Source: Palsa-504 sp963739135 (GTDB taxonomy: Bacteria > Actinomycetota > Actinomycetes > Streptosporangiales > Streptosporangiaceae). From it: 64,000 bases of DNA. Below, piece by piece: positions 15,913-24,284 of this stretch. Location of the stretch: assembly GCA_963739135.1 (NCBI GenBank), contig CAVTZG010000019.1, positions 34,544-98,543 of the forward strand, read 5' to 3'. The translations under genes and the position numbers were made by a program. The notes under the pieces are model-generated. The model ran no database searches, had not been told where the DNA came from, and saw nothing but the letters and a program-made list of their open reading frames with translations. Position 1 is the first letter of the stretch. Every line of letters starts with the position of its first letter.

Positions 15913-16031
15913 TCAGCCGCGCAGTGCCTATCTCGCGCAAGGGCCTATCTGGCGCAAGGCCTTCAGCCGCGCAGGGCCTATCTGGCGCAAGGCTTTCAGC
16001 CGCGCAGGGCCTATCTGGCGCAGGGCTTTCA
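15913..16031. repeat. 33-bp repeat copies of the 3' end of the PucR gene
   Basis: tcagccgcgcagggcctatc begins at 15963 and 15996 with the true gene end at 16029, spaced exactly 33 bp; a diverged copy starts at 15913. Each copy repeats the stop codon and last codons of the regulator, extending into its downstream region. Confidence 0.9.
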
Positions 16032-17723
16032 GCCGCGCAGGGCCTGCAAGGTGACCCAGGCCCGGGTGGCCAGCTCCAGGTTGAACCGGATCTCGGGGTC
16101 GCCCAGGTCGTAGCGGGTCAGCTCGCGGATGCGCTGCAGCCGGTACTTCAGCGTGCTGCGGTGCACCGACAGGGCCTGGGAGGTGGCCTCGTAGCCGCCG
16201 CCATGCTGCAGGTACTGGGTCAGGGTCTTCAGCAGCTCGGTGTGCTTGCGCTCGTCGTAGCTGGCCAGCACGCCCAGCCACTTCCTGACGAAGCCCTCCA
16301 CGTCGCCGAGGTCCTGCACCGAGGCCAGCATGCGCAGCACGTCCAGGTCGGCGAAGGCCGAGGTGCCCTCGGCGGCGGACGACGCCTTCTGCAGCCGCAG
16401 CGCCAGCTGGGCCTCGCGCAGCGACCGGTACAGCTGGGACGGGCGGGGATACGGCTCGCCGACCCCGATCCGGCAGCCGCCGCCGCCCAGCTGGGCCACG
16501 GCGGCCAGGCGCAGCGCCTCCCAGTCGATGCCGCCCGCCGGCGTGCTGCCGGGGGCGACGATGACCGCCAGGCCGGCCAGCGTGCCGAGCAGGGCGGTCA
16601 CCTGCTGGGCGCGCAGGGCCCGCCGCACGGCGTGCAGCACGTCCTCGCCGGCCGGGGAGCCCTCGGTGACCTCCACCACGGCGACATGATGCGGCGTCCC
16701 CAGGTCATAGTCCAGCGCCTCGGCGCGCTGGTAGGCGCTCTCGTCGTCGGTGCCGGTGAGCAGGTCCTGCACGAGCTCGCGGCGGACCCGCAGCTCAGTG
16801 TCGGCCAGCCCGCGCAGCCGGGCCAGCTCGACGGCCAGCACGGTGGCGCCGTGCTCGATGGCCACCACGTCGGTGCTGGCCGCCCGGCGGCCCGGGTCGA
16901 TCAGCGCGAGCAGGCCGAGCACTCCGGGGCGCGGCGAGGCCAGGGCGACCACGCGGTCGCCGTCGCGCACCGACCGGCCCGCCGCCATCAGCCGGCGCAG
17001 CAGCTGTGCCCGCTCGTAGGCGGACGGCTTGGGATAGGGGTCGGGCTGTCCGGGGCCGGCCCAGGCGGACAGGTTGCCGTACCGGTCCTCGACCGCCACG
17101 GCCAGCCCGGTCAGGTCGTGCAGCGCCTCGGCGATGCCGGACGCGCCTTCCCCGGCGGCCGCGACCCTGGTCAGCCGCTCGTGGATCTGCATGCCGCGGC
17201 GTAGCGTGGCCACGGTCTCCTGCAGCGCCTCGTTGGTCTGGGCCAGCTCGGCGGCGATGGCCCGCTCCCGGGTGTGCAGCCGGGCGTTGGACACCGCCAC
17301 GCCGGTCTGCTGGGCCACGACCTGGGCCAGGAACTGCTCCTCGCCGGTGGGCTGGCCGGGCGCGCAGGCCACCATGTGGCCGATCGGGCCGGCGATGCTG
17401 CGCAGCGGATAGGCCCAGGCCCAGCCGCCGTCGCCGGTGCTCACCTGACCGCCGCCCTCGGGCAGCGCGCCCAGCTGGTCGTTCAGCTGGGCGGGGATGG
17501 CGACGGCGCCGTTCAGGTCGGTCCGCCAGGTGTCCCCCACCGCGAACCCGGCGATCCGCCAGCCGCCCAGCGCCGAAGCGGCGGAGACCGCCAGTCGGAG
17601 GATCTGCTCGTCGTCGGCGCTCTCGGTCATCAGGATGGACAGCACGAGCAGCGCCCGGAGATTGGTCAGCTGAGCCCGGAGGAAGCCGGGTTCATTGCCC
17701 GGGGATGACCCGTTCAAGCTCAC
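16029..17723 (-). CDS. GAF/PucR-type (CdaR-like) transcriptional regulator 1
   Basis: 564 aa. A GAF-like domain at about 40-170 (FLAQVVAQQTGVAVSNARLH), a coiled linker, a central CdaR-like region, and a C-terminal PucR helix-turn-helix (ALSVHRSTLKYRLQRIRELT). Close paralogue of the protein at 21167-22924 over its full length. Sits just downstream of xecE on the same strand, after a hairpin, and upstream of the E1 remnant. Likely controls the epoxide/CoM genes in response to a small molecule bound by GAF. GTG start at 17723; the Shine-Dalgarno is poor. Confidence 0.85.
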   Translation of the reverse strand: MSLNGSSPGNEPGFLRAQLTNLRALLVLSILMTESADDEQILRLAVSAASALGGWRIAGFAVGDTWRTDLNGAVAIPAQLNDQLGALPEGGGQVSTGDGGWAWAYPLRSIAGPIGHMVACAPGQPTGEEQFLAQVVAQQTGVAVSNARLHTRERAIAAELAQTNEALQETVATLRRGMQIHERLTRVAAAGEGASGIAEALHDLTGLAVAVEDRYGNLSAWAGPGQPDPYPKPSAYERAQLLRRLMAAGRSVRDGDRVVALASPRPGVLGLLALIDPGRRAASTDVVAIEHGATVLAVELARLRGLADTELRVRRELVQDLLTGTDDESAYQRAEALDYDLGTPHHVAVVEVTEGSPAGEDVLHAVRRALRAQQVTALLGTLAGLAVIVAPGSTPAGGIDWEALRLAAVAQLGGGGCRIGVGEPYPRPSQLYRSLREAQLALRLQKASSAAEGTSAFADLDVLRMLASVQDLGDVEGFVRKWLGVLASYDERKHTELLKTLTQYLQHGGGYEATSQALSVHRSTLKYRLQRIRELTRYDLGDPEIRFNLELATRAWVTLQALRG

Positions 17724-17803
17724 TGTTCCACCGCCGCGTGGATCAAGGTGTATCGGACGGTAGATCAGCCGCAGGCCCGCGGCTAACTCATAATGAGACA
17801 GAA

Positions 17804-17835
17804 GAACCCCGTTTTCCTGTCCTGATGGGACAGGA
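17804..17835. promoter_or_regulatory. Hairpin and possible third copy of the gggac-aagaacc motif
   Basis: gagacagaagaacccc resembles the core of the 50-nt elements, and directly follows with a hairpin (tcctgtcc / ggacagga, 17815-17822 with 17828-17835). Lies between xecE and regulator 1, so it may end the xec transcript, regulate the regulator, or both. Evidence is short-sequence similarity only. Confidence 0.4.
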
Positions 17836-17843
17836 TTGCGCGG

Positions 17844-18617
17844 TCACTGGGACGTCATGCCGCCGTCGGCGGTGATCACCGAGCCGGTCAGGAACGAGGA
17901 GTCATCGCTGGCCAGGAACAGCGCCACCGCGGCGATCTCCGCCGGGGTGCCGAGCCGGCCGATCGGGTACTTAGCCGTGGTCATGGCCAGCCCGGCGGCC
18001 AGGTCGCCGTTGCCCCGGGCGCGCAGCATGGGCTCCATCAGCGGGGTGTACACCGTGCCCGGGCAGATGACGTTGACCCGGACGTTACGCGGGGCCAGGT
18101 CCACGGACATGGACCGGGTCAGGGCCACCACGGCGCCCTTGGACGCGCAGTAGGAGGCGAAGTTGGCGATCCCGACCACGGCCGCGACCGAGCCCTGGTT
18201 GACGATCGAGCCGCCGCCGGCCGCCACCATCAGCCGCCCGGCCGCCCGCGAGCACAGGAACGTGCCCTTGGCGTTGACCGCGAAGCACCGGTCCCAGTCC
18301 TCGTCGGTGGCGTCGACAACCGAGCCGGCGCTGTTCACGCCCGCGTTGTTGTACAGCACGTCGATCCGGCCGAACTCGCCGCTGATCTGGCGGAAGGCCA
18401 GGTCAACCTGGGCCGCGTCGGCGACGTCGGCGCCGACCGCCAGGGCGCGGCCGCCTGCGGCGGTGATCTCCCCGGCGGCGGCCACCGCGGCCTGGGCGTT
18501 GAGGTCGAGCAGCGCCACCTCGGCCCCCTCGCGGGCGAACAGCTCGGCGGCGGCCCGGCCGATCCCGGAGCCTGCCCCGGTGATCACGGCCACCTTGCCC
18601 GAGAGCTTGCCTGTCAT
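17844..18617 (-). CDS. xecE: SDR dehydrogenase, S-2-hydroxypropyl-CoM dehydrogenase-like
   Basis: 257 aa classical SDR: TGAGSGIG cofactor loop, NNAG, catalytic YCASK. It tracks the Xanthobacter S-HPCDH as I recall it: GSVAAVVGIANFASYCASKG and AKYPIGRLGTPAEIA. That enzyme oxidises S-2-hydroxypropyl-CoM to 2-ketopropyl-CoM with NAD+. The lysine of AKYPIGR, a reported sulfonate contact, is kept, but the arginine three residues earlier appears to be threonine (AMTTAKYP). Sixteen bases downstream of xecD in the same operon. Assignment rests on both sequence and context. Confidence 0.78.
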   Translation of the reverse strand: MTGKLSGKVAVITGAGSGIGRAAAELFAREGAEVALLDLNAQAAVAAAGEITAAGGRALAVGADVADAAQVDLAFRQISGEFGRIDVLYNNAGVNSAGSVVDATDEDWDRCFAVNAKGTFLCSRAAGRLMVAAGGGSIVNQGSVAAVVGIANFASYCASKGAVVALTRSMSVDLAPRNVRVNVICPGTVYTPLMEPMLRARGNGDLAAGLAMTTAKYPIGRLGTPAEIAAVALFLASDDSSFLTGSVITADGGMTSQ

Positions 18618-18633
18618 CTGGGGTCCCTTCTGC

Positions 18634-19422
18634 TCAGAGCGCGGACATGCCGCCGTCGATGACCAGCGGATGGCCGGTCATGTAGGCGAGCCGGCCGGAG
18701 GCCAGCAGGGCCACCGCGTCGGCGATCTCCTCGGGCGTGGCTACCCGGCCCACCGGGATCCGGGCCTCCACCTCGTCGCGCAGCGCCGGCTGGTCCAGCC
18801 GCCAGGCGGTCATCGGGGTGTAGACCATGCCCGGGCAGACCGCGTTGGCCCGGATGCCCGCGGCCGCGTAGTCGACGGCGATCGACCGGGTGAGCATGAG
18901 CGCGGCACCCTTGGACGCGGTGTAGGCGCACCGGCCGGGGAAGGCGACCAGCCCGGCTATCGAGGCGATGGTGATGATGTGACCCGAGCCGCGGGCCACC
19001 ATGCCGGGCAGCACGGCACGACTGCACAGGAACGGCCCCCGGACGTTGACCGCCTGGACCCGGTCCCACTCCGCCACCGGGGTCTCGTGGCACCGGGTGG
19101 CCTGGCGGGACCCGGTGATGCCGGCGTTGTTGACCAGCACGTCGATGCCGCCGAGGCGCCCGGTGACCTCGGCCATGGCCGCGTCCACGTCCGCCTCGTA
19201 GGTAACGTCGCAGGTCACAGTGGTCGCGACCAGGCCCGCCGCGGCGTCCGGGCGCAGGTCGAGGGCGGCCACGGTGAAGCCGTCCCTGGCCAGCCTGGCG
19301 CAGGTGGCCAGCCCGATGCCGGATCCGCCGCCGGTGACCACCGCCACCCGGCGGCCCGCCTCGCGGTCACCCGCCTCCCAGTCGCCCGCCTCAGGGTCGC
19401 TCACCTCCCCGTCGCCCGTCAC
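18634..19422 (-). CDS. xecD: SDR dehydrogenase, R-2-hydroxypropyl-CoM dehydrogenase
   Basis: 262 aa. The substrate-binding region is strikingly like Xanthobacter R-HPCDH: LVAFPGRCAYTASKG and CPGMVYTPMTAWRLDQP, keeping both arginines reported to bind the CoM sulfonate (in FPGR and WRLDQP). Cofactor loop TGGGSGIG, catalytic YTASK. GTG at 19422 overlaps the xecC stop (GTGA). The first ~22 residues (repeats of GD-EAG) look like a short in-frame repeat expansion ahead of the usual N-terminus; an internal GTG at 19404 is an alternative start. Confidence 0.9.
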   Translation of the reverse strand: MTGDGEVSDPEAGDWEAGDREAGRRVAVVTGGGSGIGLATCARLARDGFTVAALDLRPDAAAGLVATTVTCDVTYEADVDAAMAEVTGRLGGIDVLVNNAGITGSRQATRCHETPVAEWDRVQAVNVRGPFLCSRAVLPGMVARGSGHIITIASIAGLVAFPGRCAYTASKGAALMLTRSIAVDYAAAGIRANAVCPGMVYTPMTAWRLDQPALRDEVEARIPVGRVATPEEIADAVALLASGRLAYMTGHPLVIDGGMSAL

Positions 19423-21077
19423 AGGTTGACCGGGTGGCCCTGGCCGGCCCGCAGGCGGCAGAGTTGGATGAAGTGCTCGGGGTTGAGGAACAGCTCGTTC
19501 AGCTCGGCCATCTCGTCCATGGTGATGCCCTCGGGCCGCCGGATCAGGTAGTCCAGGTACTGGAAGGCATCCTTGGCGCCGAACCCGACGTGATGCGCGC
19601 CGAGCACCTTGCGCGAGTCGGCGTCGATGACCAGCTTGAGCCAGCCGGACAGGACGGGCCGGGTGAAGGCGTACAGCATCGACCCCTCGGCGGCCGGCAA
19701 GGCGAACGTCTCCGGGTCGGCGTCGTCCGGCGGCATCTGGATCTTGATCACGTTGCGGTAGCGGTCCTTGGCCTCGGCCTCGGACAGCCCGCACCAGGTC
19801 ACCTCATAGGTGGTGTGCAGGAAGTCGGGATACTGCGTGTAGTCGAACTCGTAGTCCTCGCCCATGATGTTGCGAGCCGCGCCGACGCCGCACTTGCGGG
19901 CCTTGAACATTTCCATCGGCGGCCCGACCAGGTCTCCGGCCGCGTATACGCCGGGCACCGAGGTCCGCATGTGAGTGTCGGCGAGCACGAAGCCGCGCTC
20001 GTCGGTGGCCAGCCCGAGGGAGGAGTACATGCTCAGGTCGGGCCGCTCCCCGGTGCCGACGAACACGAAGTCGGTGTCGATCTGCCTGACCTCGCCGCCG
20101 GGCGACCGGTAGCGGACGCCGGTGACCTTGCCGTTGCCCAGCACCTCGAGCAGGTCGGCGCCGGCCACGATCTCGATGCCCCGGTCGGCCATCATCGCCA
20201 CCACGTAATCCCGCAGGCCGGCGTCCACATGGTGCAGGGTGGCCGTCTCCATCAGCGGGCTGCGGGTCAGGATGGTGGTCCGGCACCCGGTGGCGTGGAA
20301 GAACGACCCGTACTCCATAGCCACCTTGGAGCCGCCCACGATGACGCAGCGGTTCGGCTCGTAGTCCAGGTCCTCGATCAGGCTGGCGAAGTCGTAGACA
20401 CCCTTCAGGCCGATGCCGGGGACGTCCGGGTAGATCGTCCGCGCCCCGGTGCACAGGACCAGGTTCCTGGCCCGGAACCGCTGGCCCTCGACCTCGACCG
20501 TGTGCTCGTCGATGATCGTAGCGGGCGTGTTGACGATGTACTCCATGTCGAGCTGTTCCTTGGACTGCCAGTTCATGATGGCGTGCGGGTAGGAACGGCC
20601 CGCCTTGAACAGGTCGACGATCTGCAGGATGCTGGCCTGTTTCTCGTCGAACGCCGGGTACCACAGCTTGCCCTGCATGTGCCGGGCCAGGTCGAGCTCC
20701 CGGGCGCATTCGGAGAACACGTGGTGCGGGACACAGGCCTGGTGCGGGCAGGAGCCGCCCAGGAACGGCCAGGCGTCGATGGTGAGCTGGCGGCCGCCGC
20801 GGGCCTTGAGGAAGGCCGAGCCGAACCGGCCGCTGGCGCCGCCGCCGACGAAGATGGCGTCGTATTCGCGGCCGTCCTCATCCGGCCCGGCCACGTTCCA
20901 CAGGCCCTCGGTGTTGTCGCCGGGGTGGACGACGATGTCGTCGATAAGCAGGGCCCACTCGCCCACGGTCAGCGGGGCGCCGTCCGCGCCGCGGTCACCG
21001 GCGGCCAGTTCGCCGAGCGCGTGGATCCGGTCCCGGAGCCAGGCGAAGTTATCCGAAGGGTGGCGTACGTCGATCAT
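19419..21077 (-). CDS. xecC: 2-Ketopropyl-CoM oxidoreductase/carboxylase
   Basis: 552 aa flavoprotein of the disulfide oxidoreductase family that cleaves 2-ketopropyl-CoM and carboxylates the product to acetoacetate. Redox pair C110/C115 in GGSCPHQACVPHH matches the Xanthobacter site exactly except one residue. The diagnostic Phe-His that replaces the usual His-Glu pair is present: F530 and H535 in LFLNPEHFIQL. FAD and NADPH Rossmann motifs (FVGGGASGRFG, VIVGGSKVAMEYG) and the AHHVGFGAKDAFQYL interface follow. It has about 30 extra N-terminal residues compared with Xanthobacter. First gene of xecC-xecD-xecE; the conserved 50-nt element lies 36 bases upstream. Confidence 0.96.
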   Translation of the reverse strand: MIDVRHPSDNFAWLRDRIHALGELAAGDRGADGAPLTVGEWALLIDDIVVHPGDNTEGLWNVAGPDEDGREYDAIFVGGGASGRFGSAFLKARGGRQLTIDAWPFLGGSCPHQACVPHHVFSECARELDLARHMQGKLWYPAFDEKQASILQIVDLFKAGRSYPHAIMNWQSKEQLDMEYIVNTPATIIDEHTVEVEGQRFRARNLVLCTGARTIYPDVPGIGLKGVYDFASLIEDLDYEPNRCVIVGGSKVAMEYGSFFHATGCRTTILTRSPLMETATLHHVDAGLRDYVVAMMADRGIEIVAGADLLEVLGNGKVTGVRYRSPGGEVRQIDTDFVFVGTGERPDLSMYSSLGLATDERGFVLADTHMRTSVPGVYAAGDLVGPPMEMFKARKCGVGAARNIMGEDYEFDYTQYPDFLHTTYEVTWCGLSEAEAKDRYRNVIKIQMPPDDADPETFALPAAEGSMLYAFTRPVLSGWLKLVIDADSRKVLGAHHVGFGAKDAFQYLDYLIRRPEGITMDEMAELNELFLNPEHFIQLCRLRAGQGHPVNL

Positions 21078-21112
21078 GCTGTTCAGGTTCGCCCGGCGGC
21101 GGGCGGGCCGGG

Positions 21113-21162
21113 CAGGTCACCGCGGGACGAAGAACCGCGCGGGCGTCGCCCCGGCAGATCAG
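21113..21162. promoter_or_regulatory. 50-nt element, copy 2 (upstream of xecC)
   Basis: Counterpart of 10933-10982; shared core gggac-aagaaccg and terminal cagatcag in the same spacing, same orientation relative to the downstream minus-strand gene. Candidate binding site for one of the PucR regulators. Confidence 0.6.
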
Positions 21163-21166
21163 GGGG

Positions 21167-22924
21167 TCAGCGCTCGTGGTACAGCGCCTGCAGGGTGCCC
21201 CAGGCCCGGGTGGCCAGCTGCAGGTTGAAGTGGACGTCGGGATCGTTCAGGTCCAGGCCGGTGAGCTCGCGGATCCGCTGCAGCCGGTACTTCAGCGTGC
21301 TCTTGTGCACCGACAGCACGGCGGCGGTCGCGTCGTAGTTGCCGCCGTGCTCGAGATACTGGGTGAGCGTGTGCACCAGCTCGGCCTTGCGGCGGGTGTC
21401 GTAGTCGAGCAGCCCGCCCAGCCACTCGCGGACGAACGCGTTGACGTCGGTGAGGTCCGGCAGGCCCGCGAGCATGCGGAAAATGCCCAGCCGGGGGTAG
21501 TCGCAGGCGCCGCTGCCGTGCAGCAGCGTCTTCTGCAGCCGCAGGGCCAGGCCCGCCTCGCGCAGCGACCGGGGCAGCTCAGAGGGCCGGGCGGCCGGGG
21601 CGCCCGCCCCGATGTGGCACTGGCTGCCCAGGTCGGCCACGATGGCGCGGCACAGCTGGGGCCAGTCGGCCTGCCCCGCGGTGATGATGGCGACGTTCCC
21701 CGACCAGTTCTCGCACAGCCCGCTCTGCCGGGCCTGGCGCAGGGCGCGGCGGACCGCGTGCAGCAGGGCGTCGTGCCCCCGCAGCCGCCCGGTGCTGGCC
21801 ACGATCACCACCCGGTGCGGCCGCCGCAGGTCGTAACCCAAGGCCTCGGCCCGGGTCAGCGCGCTCTCGTCGTCGGTGCCGGACAGCAGGTCGCGGACCA
21901 GGTCGCGGCGCAGCCGCAGCTCGGTGTCGGCGATGCCGCGCAGCCGGGCCAGCTCCATGGACAGCACGGTGGCGCTGTGTTCCAGCGCGACCAGCTCGGC
22001 GCTGGCCGCCTGGCGCCCGGGGTCGATCAGCGCGATGATCCCGATCACGTCGGTCCGCGGCGAGGCCAGCACCACCAGCCGCTCGCCGTCCCTGACCGGC
22101 TTGCCGTCCCGCATCAGGCGGCGGAGCAGGTGCTCGCGCTGGGCGAAGGATTCCTTCGGGTACGGTTCCGGCTGCCCGGGCCCGGCCCAGGCGGAAAGGT
22201 TGCCGTAGCGGTCCTCGATGGCCACGGACATGCCGGTGAGCTCGTGCAGGGCCTTGGCGATGCCGGGCTGGCCCTCGCCAGAGACCGCGACCCGGGTCAG
22301 CCGGTCGTGGATGTCCATGGTGTGCCGCAGGCTGGCCACCGTGTCGGCCAGCGTGGCGTTGGCGTTGGCCAGTTCGGCGGCGGTGGCGCGTTCCCGGGCG
22401 TGCAGCCGGGCGTTGGACACGGCCACGCCGGTCTGCTGGGCGATGACCTGGATGCCGAACCGCTCCTCGGCGGTCGGCTCCCGGGCGCACGACGCGACCA
22501 GGTGGCCGAGCAGGCCGCCCACGCCGCGCAGCGGGTAGGCCCAGGCCCAGGCGCGGCCGGGCAGCTCGACCTTACCGCCGCTGCTGCCGTAGGCAGCTAG
22601 CTGAGCGGTCAGGCCGGGCGGCGGGGAGCTCGCCGGGCCCAGGCCGGGGCGCCACTGGCCGTCGGCGAAGCTGTAGCCGTCGATCCGCCACGGGCCGAGC
22701 CCGGGCGCGGATGAGGCGGCCAGGTCCAGGATCTGGTCCTCGCTGACCGATTCGGTCATCAGCAGCGAGATGACCAGCAGAGCCCGGAACTCGCTGAGCC
22801 GCTCACGCAGGTGCTCGTCGACCGCGCCCGCGGGCCGCACCGGCAGGGTGGTGACGGTGCTGGCAGTGCTGGCTGGGCTCGCGGGGACCGCGGGGACGGC
22901 CTCGGTGGCGGGATCGGCGGTCAT
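21167..22924 (-). CDS. GAF/PucR-type (CdaR-like) transcriptional regulator 2
   Basis: 585 aa, same architecture as regulator 1: N-terminal GAF region (IQVIAQQTGVAVSNARLH), linker, and C-terminal PucR helix-turn-helix (VLSVHKSTLKYRLQRIRELT). The two share long identical runs such as VSNARLH and AIEDRYGNLSAWAGPGQP, showing recent duplication. Starts 12 bases after the MEDS gene stop, so MEDS and PucR are co-transcribed. Lies directly upstream of xecC; the obvious candidate activator of the xec operon. Confidence 0.87.
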   Translation of the reverse strand: MTADPATEAVPAVPASPASTASTVTTLPVRPAGAVDEHLRERLSEFRALLVISLLMTESVSEDQILDLAASSAPGLGPWRIDGYSFADGQWRPGLGPASSPPPGLTAQLAAYGSSGGKVELPGRAWAWAYPLRGVGGLLGHLVASCAREPTAEERFGIQVIAQQTGVAVSNARLHARERATAAELANANATLADTVASLRHTMDIHDRLTRVAVSGEGQPGIAKALHELTGMSVAIEDRYGNLSAWAGPGQPEPYPKESFAQREHLLRRLMRDGKPVRDGERLVVLASPRTDVIGIIALIDPGRQAASAELVALEHSATVLSMELARLRGIADTELRLRRDLVRDLLSGTDDESALTRAEALGYDLRRPHRVVIVASTGRLRGHDALLHAVRRALRQARQSGLCENWSGNVAIITAGQADWPQLCRAIVADLGSQCHIGAGAPAARPSELPRSLREAGLALRLQKTLLHGSGACDYPRLGIFRMLAGLPDLTDVNAFVREWLGGLLDYDTRRKAELVHTLTQYLEHGGNYDATAAVLSVHKSTLKYRLQRIRELTGLDLNDPDVHFNLQLATRAWGTLQALYHER

Positions 22925-22936
22925 GGCCGGAGCGGA

Positions 22937-23545
22937 TCAGACGCGGGCGGACTTGAGGAACTCATCCGGCCCGACGTAGTAGGGGTTCTCGACCAGGATG
23001 CCCCGGACCAGCACCTGGGGATGGGTCTTGACGATGTTGATGACGACCTCGCCGCTGAACCGGTCCAGGTCGTACAGGCACAGCACCACCACCGGAGAGC
23101 TGGAGGTGACCCGGTTCAGCGCGGATTCGTAGTCGACCAGGTGCTCCACGCCCGGCGCGTCGCGCAGGGCCCAGGTCATCTCGCCGGCCAGGCGGCAGAA
23201 CGAGTACCCTTCGTGCTCCGCCTTGGTCAGGCCCTCGGTCCAGAAGGTGAGCATGTCGCTGGTGGTGAACTCGCCGCCCGCCAGGTAGGTCGACTCGGGC
23301 AGGTGGATGTCCAGCTGGCCGTCCGGGCAGCCCGGCCCGGCCGAGTCCTGGGTCAGCGACTTCAGCCGCTTGGCCGTGAAGGCCGAATCCACGATGCAGA
23401 TGCACTTGTCCCCGGCGGTCAGGCCCGCGCCCAGGTAGGCGGTCAGCAGCCGGTCCCGGTCGCTGTCACCCTGGTAGAACGCGCAGACGTGGCTGCCAGG
23501 GAGCAGGTCGATCTCGTCGATGCCGCTTGGTACCGTTCCGGTCAT
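22937..23545 (-). CDS. MEDS (DcmR-type) sensory-domain protein 2
   Basis: 202 aa from ATG 23545 (a GTG at 23560 would add five residues). LLPGSHVCAFYQGDSDRDRL, the AGDKCICIVDS strand, and NPYYVGPDEFLKS at the end are typical of the MEDS family, an ATPase-like sensory fold linked to DcmR and hydrocarbon-derived signals. Colinear with 12681-13307. Forms an operon with PucR regulator 2 and probably feeds it a signal or acts as co-sensor. Confidence 0.82.
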   Translation of the reverse strand: MTGTVPSGIDEIDLLPGSHVCAFYQGDSDRDRLLTAYLGAGLTAGDKCICIVDSAFTAKRLKSLTQDSAGPGCPDGQLDIHLPESTYLAGGEFTTSDMLTFWTEGLTKAEHEGYSFCRLAGEMTWALRDAPGVEHLVDYESALNRVTSSSPVVVLCLYDLDRFSGEVVINIVKTHPQVLVRGILVENPYYVGPDEFLKSARV

Positions 23546-23627
23546 TTGCCCCACCACCACGATCGCGATACCCCGGATAGTACGCCTCTACCCGTCATTT
23601 GCCGCCTCGTAAAGGAGCGACCACGTC

Positions 23628-24149
23628 GTGATCACCGTGTCGCCCGCCGAGCCCAGGGACGCCCAGGCCATCGCCGGGCTGCTCGAGGAGCTGGGACAGT
23701 TCTACGGCACGCCGGCCGCCGAGCCGCTGGACCAGCGGGTGACCCAGATCGGCCAGGCGCTGTTCGCCGACCTCCCGGCCGCCTACGCCCTGCTGGCCCG
23801 GGAGGAGCCGGCCCGGGAGGAGCCGGCCCGGGAGGAGCCGGCCGGGGCGGGCGCGTTGGCGGGGCTGGCGGCATACTCGTTCCTGTGGCCGGCCATCGGG
23901 CCGACCCGGTCGCTGTACCTGAAGGAGCTGTACGTGCCGGCCGCCTACCGGGGCCGGGGCGTCGGGAAGCTGCTCATGCGGGCGGTGTTCGAGGCAGCCG
24001 CCCGGCACGGGTGCAGCCGGGTCGAGTGGACCACCGACGTCACCAACACCGGTGCGCAGGCGTTCTACGACCGGCTGGGCCTGCCCAGGTACCCGTCAAA
24101 GGTCTTCTACCGGGTCGAGACCGCCGTCATCGGCTGGCAGACCACCTGA
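23628..24149 (+). CDS. GNAT-family N-acetyltransferase
   Basis: 173 aa. Acetyl-CoA-binding motif A is clear (LYVPAAYRGRGVGKLLMRAV), followed by the NTGAQAFYDRLGL motif B. GTG at 23628 has AAAGGAG upstream at 23611. A REEPA tripled by a 15-bp repeat sits in the loop before the core beta strand (residues 60-75). Substrate unknown. Divergent from the MEDS/PucR operon. Confidence 0.85.
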   Translation: MITVSPAEPRDAQAIAGLLEELGQFYGTPAAEPLDQRVTQIGQALFADLPAAYALLAREEPAREEPAREEPAGAGALAGLAAYSFLWPAIGPTRSLYLKELYVPAAYRGRGVGKLLMRAVFEAAARHGCSRVEWTTDVTNTGAQAFYDRLGLPRYPSKVFYRVETAVIGWQTT

Positions 24150-24284
24150 TGTTCATCTGCTGGCCCGCTTAGCGGCGCGCATACCCGGGAAGCGATCATC
24201 TCAAGTGGCGGTCGTCCCCGTGCGGCCACAAAACGGCCCGCGCCAGGCGGCCGTTACGCGTAACATTCAGGTCCAGGGGGTGCA

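Noticed and set aside
19419..21077. Dihydrolipoamide dehydrogenase or mercuric reductase
   Set aside because: The usual C-terminal His-Glu pair is replaced by Phe-His, specific to 2-ketopropyl-CoM carboxylase.
19434..21338. Long plus-strand open frame opposite xecC
   Set aside because: High-GC antisense shadow; the minus strand carries full xecC homology with active-site motifs.
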